Source: Candidatus Thiobius zoothamnicola
Lineage (GTDB): Bacteria > Pseudomonadota > Gammaproteobacteria > Chromatiales > Chromatiaceae
Assembly: GCA_030826945.1 (NCBI GenBank)
Contig: JAPQLC010000017.1
Coordinates: 1 to 64,000, forward strand
Reading direction: 5' to 3'
DNA: 64,000 bases
Shown here one piece after another: positions 56,662 to 64,000 of the stretch (position 1 is the stretch's first letter; every line of letters begins with the position of its first letter). Position numbers and translations under genes: made by a program. The notes below the pieces were generated by a model. That model ran no database searches. It saw only the letters and a program-made list of their open reading frames with translations, and was not told the DNA's origin.

Positions 56662-58612
56662 CAACTTGCCGGATCACGGGTTCTGTTTGGGGTGGTGGAG
56701 TGACTGCATTTTCTGTTGGTGGTGCTTCGGCGACTGTGTGTGCGATTTCATCGGATCGGCTGATATAGCCCAATGTTTTGATTGGGTCGTCCAGTTGCAG
56801 CCAGACTAACTGACGTTGCACCTGTCCTGTGTCGTCCATGTACAGGTTGCCGGTTTGGCCGACCATGGAGGTATGCGGATGATGGCGCAGGCGTGGCAAG
56901 TGCATGACGAGATCCAGTGCGTCCATGCCCATGGCGTATAACCGAACCAGCCCCCCTTGTACGCCGGGGATATGTTGGCCTAGTTCGGCCTGTTTTTCTT
57001 TGGTGCTGATCAGTGGGATATCGGGCAGGGTAATGCCGCGCATGTCGTCCAATTGTTGTGGGTTGATGCGTCCCCGCCATACGTGGGAGGTGGTGTAAAC
57101 CGGCAAGTCGCCAGCTAAGTGATATTGGAATTGGGGTGAAAATGCTGGTGCCTGGCGTTCGCGGGCGACTAAAAAGATCGCATCCACATCCGTACGCCGA
57201 TGGGGCGTGAATTCCAGTGATTGGCCTAGCCAGCGCTGTAACTGGGCATGGCGCGCCCGACTGTGGTGAATATGCAGTAATTTGACAATGGCTTGGGAGT
57301 GGTCATGACTTTGCGGATCGTATTGCTGCCGATCAACCGCTTCGCCGCCCAATGTCAGCCAGCGTTCATGGAAGGCGTTTGACAGTCGCTCGCCCCAGGC
57401 ATTTTTAGGTGCCAGGATAATCGGTTGACGTTTTTCGTCTTGCCAGATGCGTTCTGCGACCTGACGCGCTTCATTTTCGGGATCAAGTGCATACCGATAT
57501 AGGTTGTCGGGTAGGGTCTGGTCGATCTGAATCGTGTTCAGCGCAAGCACTGGCGCGCTTAATGCATCCGCGCGTATGAGTTGGGTGGTGGCGCTTTTTT
57601 GCAGTGGGCCGATAATGAAATGTGCGCCATCGTCAATCGCCTGGTGATACAGCGGCCAGATGTCCTGTGTATTTCCCGAATCATAGAAGCTTAATACGGG
57701 ACGTTTCTCAATCGGCATTTGTTGCAGGCTGATCATGATGCCATCCCGGATAGCTTCGCTGGCTTTGGCGTATCGACCGGTTTCTGGCAACAAGACGCCA
57801 ATGTGCGCTCTGGTTTGGCTTTGCGCAAACTGGAAATATGGATGCGCCATCAGTTCATTCAGCATGGCCGGGTGATCAGGAAATTGTTGACGCCAGGCAT
57901 CCAGCGTTGGTTGCAAGCTTGTGAGGTCGTCGCTGCGCCACCTGCTCAGTAAAGCCAATTGCACCCAGCCGCTTATTGTGTCTGGAAGCGGCGCTGGCGG
58001 ATAGAGCAGTTTTAACGCATTGATTTGATTCAGTGTGATGAGTAATTCAATCTGTTGTGCCAAACGTTGTTGTGGTTCATCCAGCAGGTTGAGCAATTGA
58101 TCCAAAGCTTGTGCGCTGAGCAGAAAATCATGATTGTGTTGATAGGCATTGGCCAGAGTGCGGTAATAACGTTTGCGCAGGCGGGGGTTGTGGTCAGGCG
58201 TCGGTTGCCCACTATGCAGCCATTCGAGTGCCTTGTCAGCTTGCTGATCCGCCAGGGCGAGGTTGGCTTGCAATAGCTCATGCAGCAGTCGTTCGTCTTG
58301 TTGTAATAGCGTTGGGACGATGGATTCCAATGCGGCGCGCGTTGTGCGGATGTCGCCGCTTAAAAACGCCGCATCAGCACCCGATAACAAAAATGTTTGA
58401 TGTTCCGCGCCAGTATGCCGTTTGGCCAGCGCCAGATACAGTGGCGCGGCTTGTTGATAAGCCTGCTGCTGATAGAGCTGTTTCGCTTTGATCGCATCAG
58501 TATTCACTGGCGGTTCGGCAGGTTTGTCGGGCGGCGTGCTGGCGCAACTCGCCAACATGAGCAGAATGCAGCCCCATCCAATCAACTGACGGAACGGATA
58601 GCCTGTATACAT
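56639..58612 (-). CDS. lpoA: Penicillin-binding protein activator LpoA
   Basis: A 657-residue outer-membrane lipoprotein. The signal ends with LMLASC (Cys22 of the mature frame). An N-terminal helical/TPR-like domain (about 40-260) is followed by a periplasmic-binding-protein-like domain starting IGVLLPETGRYAKASEAIRDGI, with FIIGPLQKSAT. LpoA activates PBP1A in peptidoglycan synthesis. ATG 58612 is chosen because the signal peptide begins there. It is divergent from rsmI. Confidence 0.9.
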   Translation of the reverse strand: MYTGYPFRQLIGWGCILLMLASCASTPPDKPAEPPVNTDAIKAKQLYQQQAYQQAAPLYLALAKRHTGAEHQTFLLSGADAAFLSGDIRTTRAALESIVPTLLQQDERLLHELLQANLALADQQADKALEWLHSGQPTPDHNPRLRKRYYRTLANAYQHNHDFLLSAQALDQLLNLLDEPQQRLAQQIELLITLNQINALKLLYPPAPLPDTISGWVQLALLSRWRSDDLTSLQPTLDAWRQQFPDHPAMLNELMAHPYFQFAQSQTRAHIGVLLPETGRYAKASEAIRDGIMISLQQMPIEKRPVLSFYDSGNTQDIWPLYHQAIDDGAHFIIGPLQKSATTQLIRADALSAPVLALNTIQIDQTLPDNLYRYALDPENEARQVAERIWQDEKRQPIILAPKNAWGERLSNAFHERWLTLGGEAVDRQQYDPQSHDHSQAIVKLLHIHHSRARHAQLQRWLGQSLEFTPHRRTDVDAIFLVARERQAPAFSPQFQYHLAGDLPVYTTSHVWRGRINPQQLDDMRGITLPDIPLISTKEKQAELGQHIPGVQGGLVRLYAMGMDALDLVMHLPRLRHHPHTSMVGQTGNLYMDDTGQVQRQLVWLQLDDPIKTLGYISRSDEIAHTVAEAPPTENAVTPPPQTEPVIRQVDEPTTTR

Positions 58613-58656
58613 GGTGTGGTATGCAACAATGTAAAAATAACGAATGAGTATCGAAG

Positions 58657-59526
58657 GTGTCTTCTCTGGTGTCAAACAAAACAGGTTGTTTATCGGTCGT
58701 GGCGACTCCGATTGGTAATTTGCAAGATATCAGCGCCCGTGCGCTGGCGGTATTGCGGCAAGTGGATCGGGTGATGGCGGAAGATACCCGGCGTACCCGG
58801 GCTTTATTGCAACATTTTGCGATTAATCGCCCTTTATTGGCGTTGCACGAACATAATGAAGACAAAATGTCTGCAACTGTGTTGCCGTATTTGTTGGCGG
58901 GCGAGCATCTGGCGTTGGTAACGGATGCCGGTACGCCATTAATCAGCGATCCGGGTTACCCGCTGGTGCGAGCTTGCCGCGCAGCAGGAGTTGATGTCAC
59001 GCCGATCCCTGGTCCGAGTGCATTGATCAGTGCACTGTCTGTTTCCGGTCTGCCGACCGATCGTTTTTACTTTGCCGGGTTTCCGCCGCGTAAATCATTG
59101 GCACGGCGTGATTGGTTGGCGCAGTTGGCTGGTCAGACGGCGACTTTGGTGTTTTACGAAGCGTCGCATCGGATTCTGGCGTGTCTGGATGATATGGTGG
59201 AGATACTTGGCGCGCAGCGCCAGGCGACTTGCGCGCGTGAACTGACGAAATTGCATGAAACCATTCTGAATGGTGAGTTGGGGTCCTTGTCTGGTCAGTT
59301 AAGCGGACAAATCAAAGGGGAGTTTGTTTTGGTGGTGGCGGGGGCTGATGCGCCGGTATTACCGGATGAAGCCGAACTGGATCATCATTTAGTCACTTTA
59401 ATGGCGGAATTACCGCTCAAGCAAGCAGTCAGTCTGACAGCTAAGTTATTGGGTTTAAAGAGGAATCAAGTTTATCAACGGGCGCTGCAATGCCAGCATC
59501 ATTTTGCAGGTTCTTCCCAGTCATAA
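58657..59526 (+). CDS. rsmI: 16S rRNA 2'-O-ribose C1402 methyltransferase RsmI
   Basis: A 289-residue TPMT-fold methyltransferase. It has SVVATPIGNLQDISARAL at the start, the EDTRRTRALL block, LVTDAGTPLISDPG and PGPSALISALSVSGLP, all RsmI hallmarks. It methylates the ribose of C1402 in 16S rRNA. The start is GTG 58657; a GTG four codons later is also possible. It is divergent from lpoA, an arrangement conserved in many gammaproteobacteria. Confidence 0.95.
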   Translation: MSSLVSNKTGCLSVVATPIGNLQDISARALAVLRQVDRVMAEDTRRTRALLQHFAINRPLLALHEHNEDKMSATVLPYLLAGEHLALVTDAGTPLISDPGYPLVRACRAAGVDVTPIPGPSALISALSVSGLPTDRFYFAGFPPRKSLARRDWLAQLAGQTATLVFYEASHRILACLDDMVEILGAQRQATCARELTKLHETILNGELGSLSGQLSGQIKGEFVLVVAGADAPVLPDEAELDHHLVTLMAELPLKQAVSLTAKLLGLKRNQVYQRALQCQHHFAGSSQS

Positions 59527-59586
59527 AGTCAATCCATTACCATATTTAAGTCCGTTATTGAATTACAAACATACTAAGGGGCTTAT

Positions 59587-60405
59587 ATGGACAAGCAAGT
59601 ATCACCATACAAAACAGAATTAGATGCCGGTAATGCTTATTGGATGGCGAGGTTATCCAAAGAGGTTTATCTGACAAAATCGGAAGATGACCAAGCGCCA
59701 GATGAAGAAAAAATACTTTCCAATCTGAGAAAAGATGATGCCCGGTTCAAAAGTGTGTTGGGTGTCGATAAAAACAGCGCTCAGGCCGCTTTGATAGAGC
59801 ACGATGATTTTTTGTGTATGGCTTTCAGGGGTACGGATGAGCTTGTTGATTGGTTGGATAATCTCAATGCCCTTTCAACAAAACAGTTGTTTGGCGAATT
59901 TCATCGCGGATTCTGGGATTCTGTCGAAGATGTCTGGCAGCCGCTTGATGAACGCCTAAAAGCGTTACAACAGCAAAAAGGACGCCCATTGTTCATTACA
60001 GGGCATAGTTTGGGTGGCGCAATGGCGACGATAGCGGCGGCGAAATTCATTGACCAGGACAGGCCATTCGTGGCGGTCTATACATTCGGCCAACCCCGTG
60101 CATTGAGCAAAAAAACGGCGCAAATGTTTAATGTCGAATGTAAATCAAGATTCTTCCGGTTCCATAATAACAATGACATTGTCACCAGGGTACCTGCACG
60201 ATTAATGGGTTACAGCCACATTGGAAGTTATCTTTATATTTCAGAAGAAAAAGAGATTCATCCTGAAGTGGGCTTCTGGTTCAAGTTTATGGATTGCGTT
60301 GATGGCGCTGTAAGCTCAATGAAGGAAAAAGTCATTGATGCCATTGAAGATCACAATATGGATCACTATCTTTATGCCATAAAACAATGGGATATGAAAA
60401 AATAA
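59587..60405 (+). CDS. Class 3 lipase-family protein
   Basis: A 272-residue alpha/beta hydrolase. The nucleophile is Ser in ITGHSLGGAMATI (about residues 138-150); Asp in HNNNDIVTRVP (about 199) and His near the end (NMDHYLYAI) complete the triad. The oxyanion part lies in MAFRGTDELVDWLDN. There is no signal peptide, so unlike typical lipases it is probably cytoplasmic or exported by another route. It is flanked by unrelated housekeeping genes and followed by a stem-loop. Substrate unknown. Confidence 0.85.
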   Translation: MDKQVSPYKTELDAGNAYWMARLSKEVYLTKSEDDQAPDEEKILSNLRKDDARFKSVLGVDKNSAQAALIEHDDFLCMAFRGTDELVDWLDNLNALSTKQLFGEFHRGFWDSVEDVWQPLDERLKALQQQKGRPLFITGHSLGGAMATIAAAKFIDQDRPFVAVYTFGQPRALSKKTAQMFNVECKSRFFRFHNNNDIVTRVPARLMGYSHIGSYLYISEEKEIHPEVGFWFKFMDCVDGAVSSMKEKVIDAIEDHNMDHYLYAIKQWDMKK

Positions 60406-60419
60406 TGGAATATCAAGGA

Positions 60420-60451
60420 GGGCGCAGGTGGTGGTCGGTTACGCTGCGCCC
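60420..60451. terminator. Stem-loop between convergent lipase and aroG
   Basis: GGGCGCAG (60420-60427) and CTGCGCCC (60444-60451) form an 8-bp stem with a 16-nt loop in the 52-bp gap between the two 3' ends, followed by ATGATTTTA on the plus strand. It is a plausible bidirectional terminator. Confidence 0.5.
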
Positions 60452-60457
60452 ATGATT

Positions 60458-61516
60458 TTAACAAGCTATTGAGCGCCTGCGACGTACGGCGTCCGCCAGG
60501 GTATGCAGTACTGGCTCACTGTCTTCCCATGAAATACAGGCGTCTGTGATACTTTGTCCATAGGTCAATGGACTGCCAGGTATTAACGCTTGTCGTCCAG
60601 CGACTAAATGGCTCTCAATCATCGCGCCTATAATATGCTGGTCGCCGCGTGCAATTTGCCCGGCCACGTCTTCTGCCACGGCGATTTGTTTTGCATGCTG
60701 TTTACGGCTGTTGGCATGGCTGAAATCAATCATCAAGTTTGGCTGCAAACCGGATTTCTTCATTTGCTCCACAGCGTCTGCGACGGATTCCTGATCATAA
60801 TTCGGACGTTCTCCGCCACGCAGGATCATGTGTGTATCCTGATTTCCTTTGGTGGTGAATATCGCCGAATGGCCTGCTTTGGTGAGAGACATGAAAACAT
60901 GTGGCCGTTCAGCCGCGCGTATGGCGTCCACGGCGATTTGAATACCGCCATCCGTGCCATTCTTGAAGCCGACCGGGCAGGATAAACCAGAGGCGAGCTC
61001 ACGGTGCCCTTGGCTTTCGGTGGTGCGCGCGCCAATCGCTCCCCAACTGATCAAGTCGGCAATATATTGCGGACTGATTAAATCCAGAAACTCGGTGCCT
61101 GCTGGCAGTCCCATATTGTTGACATCCAGCAACAATTTACGTGCTCTTTTCAAACCTTCATTGATGTCAAAAGTCTCATCAAGATGCGGATCGTTAATCA
61201 ACCCTTTCCAACCGACGGTGGTACGGGGTTTCTCAAAGTAAACCCGCATAACGATTTCAAGTTCGTGCTGCAAGGTGTGACGGACGGCCTGCAATTTCCC
61301 GGCATATTCGAGCGCTGCCGCAGGGTCATGCACAGAGCAAGGGCCGATGATCACTAACAACCGATCATCTTCGCCATGCAAAATACGATGGATCGCCGCG
61401 CGCGCGGCAGCTGTGGTTTCCGCTGCCGTTTCACTGATGGGGTAATAGCCGTGTACGGTTGAGGGTGGTTCGACTTCGTTAATTTTGTTGATGCGTAAAT
61501 CGTCAGTTTGTTGCAT
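60458..61516 (-). CDS. aroG: Phospho-2-dehydro-3-deoxyheptonate aldolase (DAHP synthase, class I)
   Basis: A 352-residue AroF/G/H-type DAHP synthase. It has the phosphoenolpyruvate-binding IGPCSVHDP (57-65), EKPRTTVGWKGL (about 94-105) and the metal-binding His/Cys/Glu/Asp positions (DFSHANSRKQ; AMIESHLVAG). It condenses PEP and erythrose 4-phosphate, the first shikimate step. It is divergent from tmcA. The feedback isotype (F, G or H) cannot be told from sequence alone. Confidence 0.93.
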   Translation of the reverse strand: MQQTDDLRINKINEVEPPSTVHGYYPISETAAETTAAARAAIHRILHGEDDRLLVIIGPCSVHDPAAALEYAGKLQAVRHTLQHELEIVMRVYFEKPRTTVGWKGLINDPHLDETFDINEGLKRARKLLLDVNNMGLPAGTEFLDLISPQYIADLISWGAIGARTTESQGHRELASGLSCPVGFKNGTDGGIQIAVDAIRAAERPHVFMSLTKAGHSAIFTTKGNQDTHMILRGGERPNYDQESVADAVEQMKKSGLQPNLMIDFSHANSRKQHAKQIAVAEDVAGQIARGDQHIIGAMIESHLVAGRQALIPGSPLTYGQSITDACISWEDSEPVLHTLADAVRRRRSIAC

Positions 61517-61649
61517 GGCGTTATTGGTGGAGGGGGGAATATTCCGTTAAACCGTCATGATTGGGTTGACGGCGTACTCACAGTAAACGCACTATGATAG
61601 TACCGTTAAGTGATTTTCGCATGCAAAAATCCTCCCGCGTCTGAAAAAT

Positions 61650-63728
61650 ATGCCGTCTTATCAATTCAACCGGGCATGCTGGGTTATTGAAGGTGAGGTT
61701 GAACAAAGCCATGCCATCCTATCAAGCAAGCTGACGCGACTGGAGAAGGCGCGCATCTTGCGCTTTGGTCCACAATATACGCCGTTTCATCAAGTTACCC
61801 ATTATCTGGGGCAGGAATGTGATTATTTGGTGATTGATGCGCACGATGGTTTGCCGCCGGACGCCTTCGCTGCCGCCTTGGGGACTTTATGCGGCGGTGG
61901 CTTTTTATTCATTCTGGTCAAAGATTTCACCGCATGGCCTGAGCAAATGGGCGCGGTAAGACAAAAACTGGCGGCTTACCCGTTCACAGCAGAGCAAGTG
62001 GGGCGGCGGTTTATGCAGCGTTTATGCGCACATCTGGTGCAAGCCGCTTGTGTGCGACGTTTAAGTTTGGATCAACTGGCGCAACGAACCTTGTATCCAC
62101 CCGTCAACCGACCCCTTGATTTCACGTTGACTGATGAACAACAAAAAGTCATTGAAGCGGTGCAGCGGGTCGCTACAGGCCATGCCAAACGCCCTGTGGT
62201 ATTGACGGCGGATCGTGGCCGGGGGAAAAGTACGGCATTGGGTATGGCGTTGGCTCAATTATTGACCCAGCATCCGGCTAAGCGAGTTATCGTTATTGCG
62301 CCCAATGCCATGGCGGTTAAGGCATTGTTCGCTTGTTTGCCGGATAAATCGCCGTCTCAGGTTCAATTTCATTCGCCACAAGATTATCTGGATGCTGCGC
62401 CAGTGTGTGATTTGTTGGTTGTGGATGAAGCTGCTGCTATTCCACTGCCGGTTTTACAGACCTTATTGCAATCCCATAATCGTCTGGTTTTCAGCTCCAC
62501 CGTACAAGGTTATGAGGGCAGTGGGCGCGGCTTCGCTTTGCGTTTCGCCAAACTGCTGGATCAGACCATGCCGCAATGGCGCGGCCTGTCAATACATCAA
62601 CCGGTACGCTGGGCGGTTGATGACCCGCTGGAACGGGTGATTAATGAAGCGTTATTACTGAATGCCACATTGGCGGAAGCGCCTGTTGCGTCGCACTATA
62701 CCTTGCATTGGATCAGTCAGGATGAGTTGGCGGCGGATGAACATATGTTGCGTGCATTGTTCGCCTTATTGGTGAATGCTCATTATCAAACCCGCCCCAG
62801 CGATTTGCATCAATTACTGGATGCACCTGGCTTGCATATTCAGGTCGCCATGGTCGGCGATGCTGTGCTGGGCGCTGTGCTGGCGGTGCAGGAAGGCGGT
62901 TTGCCGGATTCGTTGGCTCAAGCCATCCATGCGGGTGAACGGCGTCCTCGTGGGCATATGTTGGCGCAATCATTGGCGTGCCATGCTGGTTTAGCGGATG
63001 CGCCGCAGCTACGTTTGTTAAGAGTGATGCGGATCGCTGTGCATCCGGCCTGCCGTCGTTTGGGGATTGGGAGCGCCATGCTGCAAGCTGTGCGGCAATT
63101 TGCGATGGAACAGGGATTTGATTTATTCGGCACGGCTTTTGGATTGGATGTTGAATTGTTGCCTTTCTGGTGTCAATCCGGTTTCGCGACGGTAAGGATC
63201 GGTCATAAGCGGGACTCTGCCAGCGGCGCGCGCAGTATCCAGATGTTGGATGGTTTAACGCAAGCCGGTAAAACGTTGCAGAAATCGGCGGCCCAACGTT
63301 TTCAACAACAGCTACCCTGGCGGTTGGCGCAATCATTTAATGATTTGGATGCGGTAAGCGTCGGCATGTTGATGGCGGGCCGTGATTGCAGCGATCTGCC
63401 GCTTGGTTTGGCGGATCAAGCGGACATCCTTGCTTATGTCAGTAAGCGGCGTGCGTTGGAGGATATATTGCCAACCTTATGGCGTTGGTATTGTCATGTG
63501 TTGGCGGATGGTGGGCAAACTGCGTTGACAGAGCAGCAGCAATCTTTGTTATTGGGTTATCTGTTGCAACACCAGGCTCGGAAGACACTGCTGCAGCCGT
63601 TGTCAATCAACGGGCGCGCAGCGTTTGAGGAAACTTTCCGGGAAACGCTTAAAAGTCTATTGACCCTCACCGAAACCCGGCCTAAATTCCGCCTCGGAAC
63701 ATCACCAAGATCAATGAGGAACACCATC
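61650..63728 (+). CDS. tmcA: tRNA(Met) cytidine acetyltransferase, in frame with downstream peroxiredoxin
   Basis: About 690 residues of TmcA: an N-terminal DUF1726-like domain, a helicase module with Walker A LTADRGRGKSTALG (about 184-196) and Walker B LLVVDEAAAI (about 256), and a GNAT domain with MRIAVHPACRRLGIGSAML (about 457). It acetylates the wobble cytidine of elongator tRNA-Met. No stop codon occurs in this frame: after LKSLLTLTETRPKF the frame continues through the peroxiredoxin start at 63729 to the window end. The natural TmcA end would be near 63660-63700, so the gene is fused, lost its stop, or the sequence has an indel. The boundary given is the peroxiredoxin start. Confidence 0.85.
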
Positions 63729-64000
63729 ATGATAGCCGTTGGCGATCAAGCCCCATCTTTTGATTTACCCGATGCCGATATGAACCGCGTGCAGTCATCC
63801 GATTTCGCCGGTAAAAATTACGTGTTGTATTTTTATCCCAAGGATGACACGCCAGGGTGCACGATAGAGAGCCAGGAATTCACCGATTTGGCCGAAGATT
63901 TTAATGTTGCCAATACCTTAGTGGTTGGCGTCAGTAAGGATAGCTGCGTCAGCCATGGCGCTTTTCGCGACAAATATGGTTTGGCCGTGCAGTTGCTGGC
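63729..64000 (+). CDS. bcp: Thioredoxin-dependent peroxiredoxin (Bcp/PrxQ), partial
   Basis: The first 90 residues of a Bcp/PrxQ peroxiredoxin cut by the window end. It starts MIAVGDQAPSFDLPDADMNR, has the peroxidatic Cys44 in YFYPKDDTPGCTIES and a possible second Cys73 in SKDSCVSHG. It reduces peroxides with thioredoxin. GAGGA lies 8 bp before ATG 63729, so it can be translated by itself. Yet it is in the same frame as tmcA with no stop between. Confidence 0.9.
   Translation, partial: MIAVGDQAPSFDLPDADMNRVQSSDFAGKNYVLYFYPKDDTPGCTIESQEFTDLAEDFNVANTLVVGVSKDSCVSHGAFRDKYGLAVQLL

Noticed and set aside
61566..61598. TTGACG and TATGAT as a tmcA promoter
   Set aside because: The spacer is 21 bp, too long for a sigma70 promoter; not listed as a feature.

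Overview
The window reads as chromosome of a free-living gammaproteobacterium. It carries a typical gammaproteobacterial envelope block (bamA-ompH-lpxD-fabZ-lpxA-lpxB on one strand; yraN-lpoA divergent from rsmI), FabA, ZipA beside LigA, and the cbb3-oxidase assembly genes ccoS/ccoI. An SQR-like flavoprotein and a rubrerythrin / Fe-S protein / DUF3501 trio would fit a sulfur- or methane-associated lineage, but the sequence does not fix the genus.

Layout. (1) 1-960: decayed insertion sequences, an IS3-type orfB fragment abutting a frameshifted IS630-type transposase. (2) 987-17.2 kb: an aryl-polyene-type fatty-acid/polyketide locus. A leftward arm has dehydratase, chain-length-factor-like ketosynthase and active ketosynthase. 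A rightward arm has methyltransferase, ketoreductase, lipoprotein, ACP, AMP-ligase, dehydratase, acyltransferase, LolA-like carrier and MMPL exporter. A leftward tail has glycosyltransferase, DUF218 protein, SQR-like flavoprotein and an exported aromatic-amino-acid-lyase homologue. ATGA start/stop overlaps are frequent. Two unrelated small genes (5.4-6.4 kb) interrupt the rightward arm. (3) 17.5-20.0 kb: rubrerythrin, CCG-domain Fe-S protein, DUF3501. (4) 20.0-28.1 kb: a capsule/exopolysaccharide export operon (LMW tyrosine phosphatase, Wzc-type kinase, Wza-type lipoprotein, a large unknown lipoprotein, YjbH/GfcD-type protein). (5) 28.2-38.8 kb: housekeeping genes fabA, proS, ccoS, ccoI, pgm, zipA and ligA, with LigA unusually long. 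(6) 38.8-47.3 kb: an accessory block entirely on the minus strand. It holds a three-gene toxin/antitoxin/SecB-like-chaperone candidate, an orphan ThsB-like TIR protein, a TpsB-CHAT-TpsA secretion operon and a lipoprotein/membrane-protein pair. (7) 47.9-64.0 kb: MOSC protein, small secreted protein, Nudix hydrolase, lipid A/Bam block, yraN-lpoA/rsmI, a class-3 lipase, aroG, tmcA, and a peroxiredoxin cut by the window end that is in frame with tmcA without an intervening stop.

How the genes work together. Region 2 would build an aryl-capped polyene on an ACP, methylate it, transfer it to an acceptor and move it to the outer membrane through the LolA/MMPL pair. Region 4 would polymerise and export a polysaccharide under tyrosine phosphorylation control. 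Regions 5 and 7 are core metabolism and envelope assembly.

A family of about 70-81 bp imperfect palindromic, MITE-like elements occurs at three intergenic places (20.5, 28.8 and 47.3 kb). The most distinctive items are the TAC-like module with an unrecognised toxin candidate, the exported CHAT protease inside a two-partner secretion operon, the lyase homologue lacking the MIO-forming Ala-Ser-Gly, the short mobile repeats, and the in-frame TmcA-peroxiredoxin junction.
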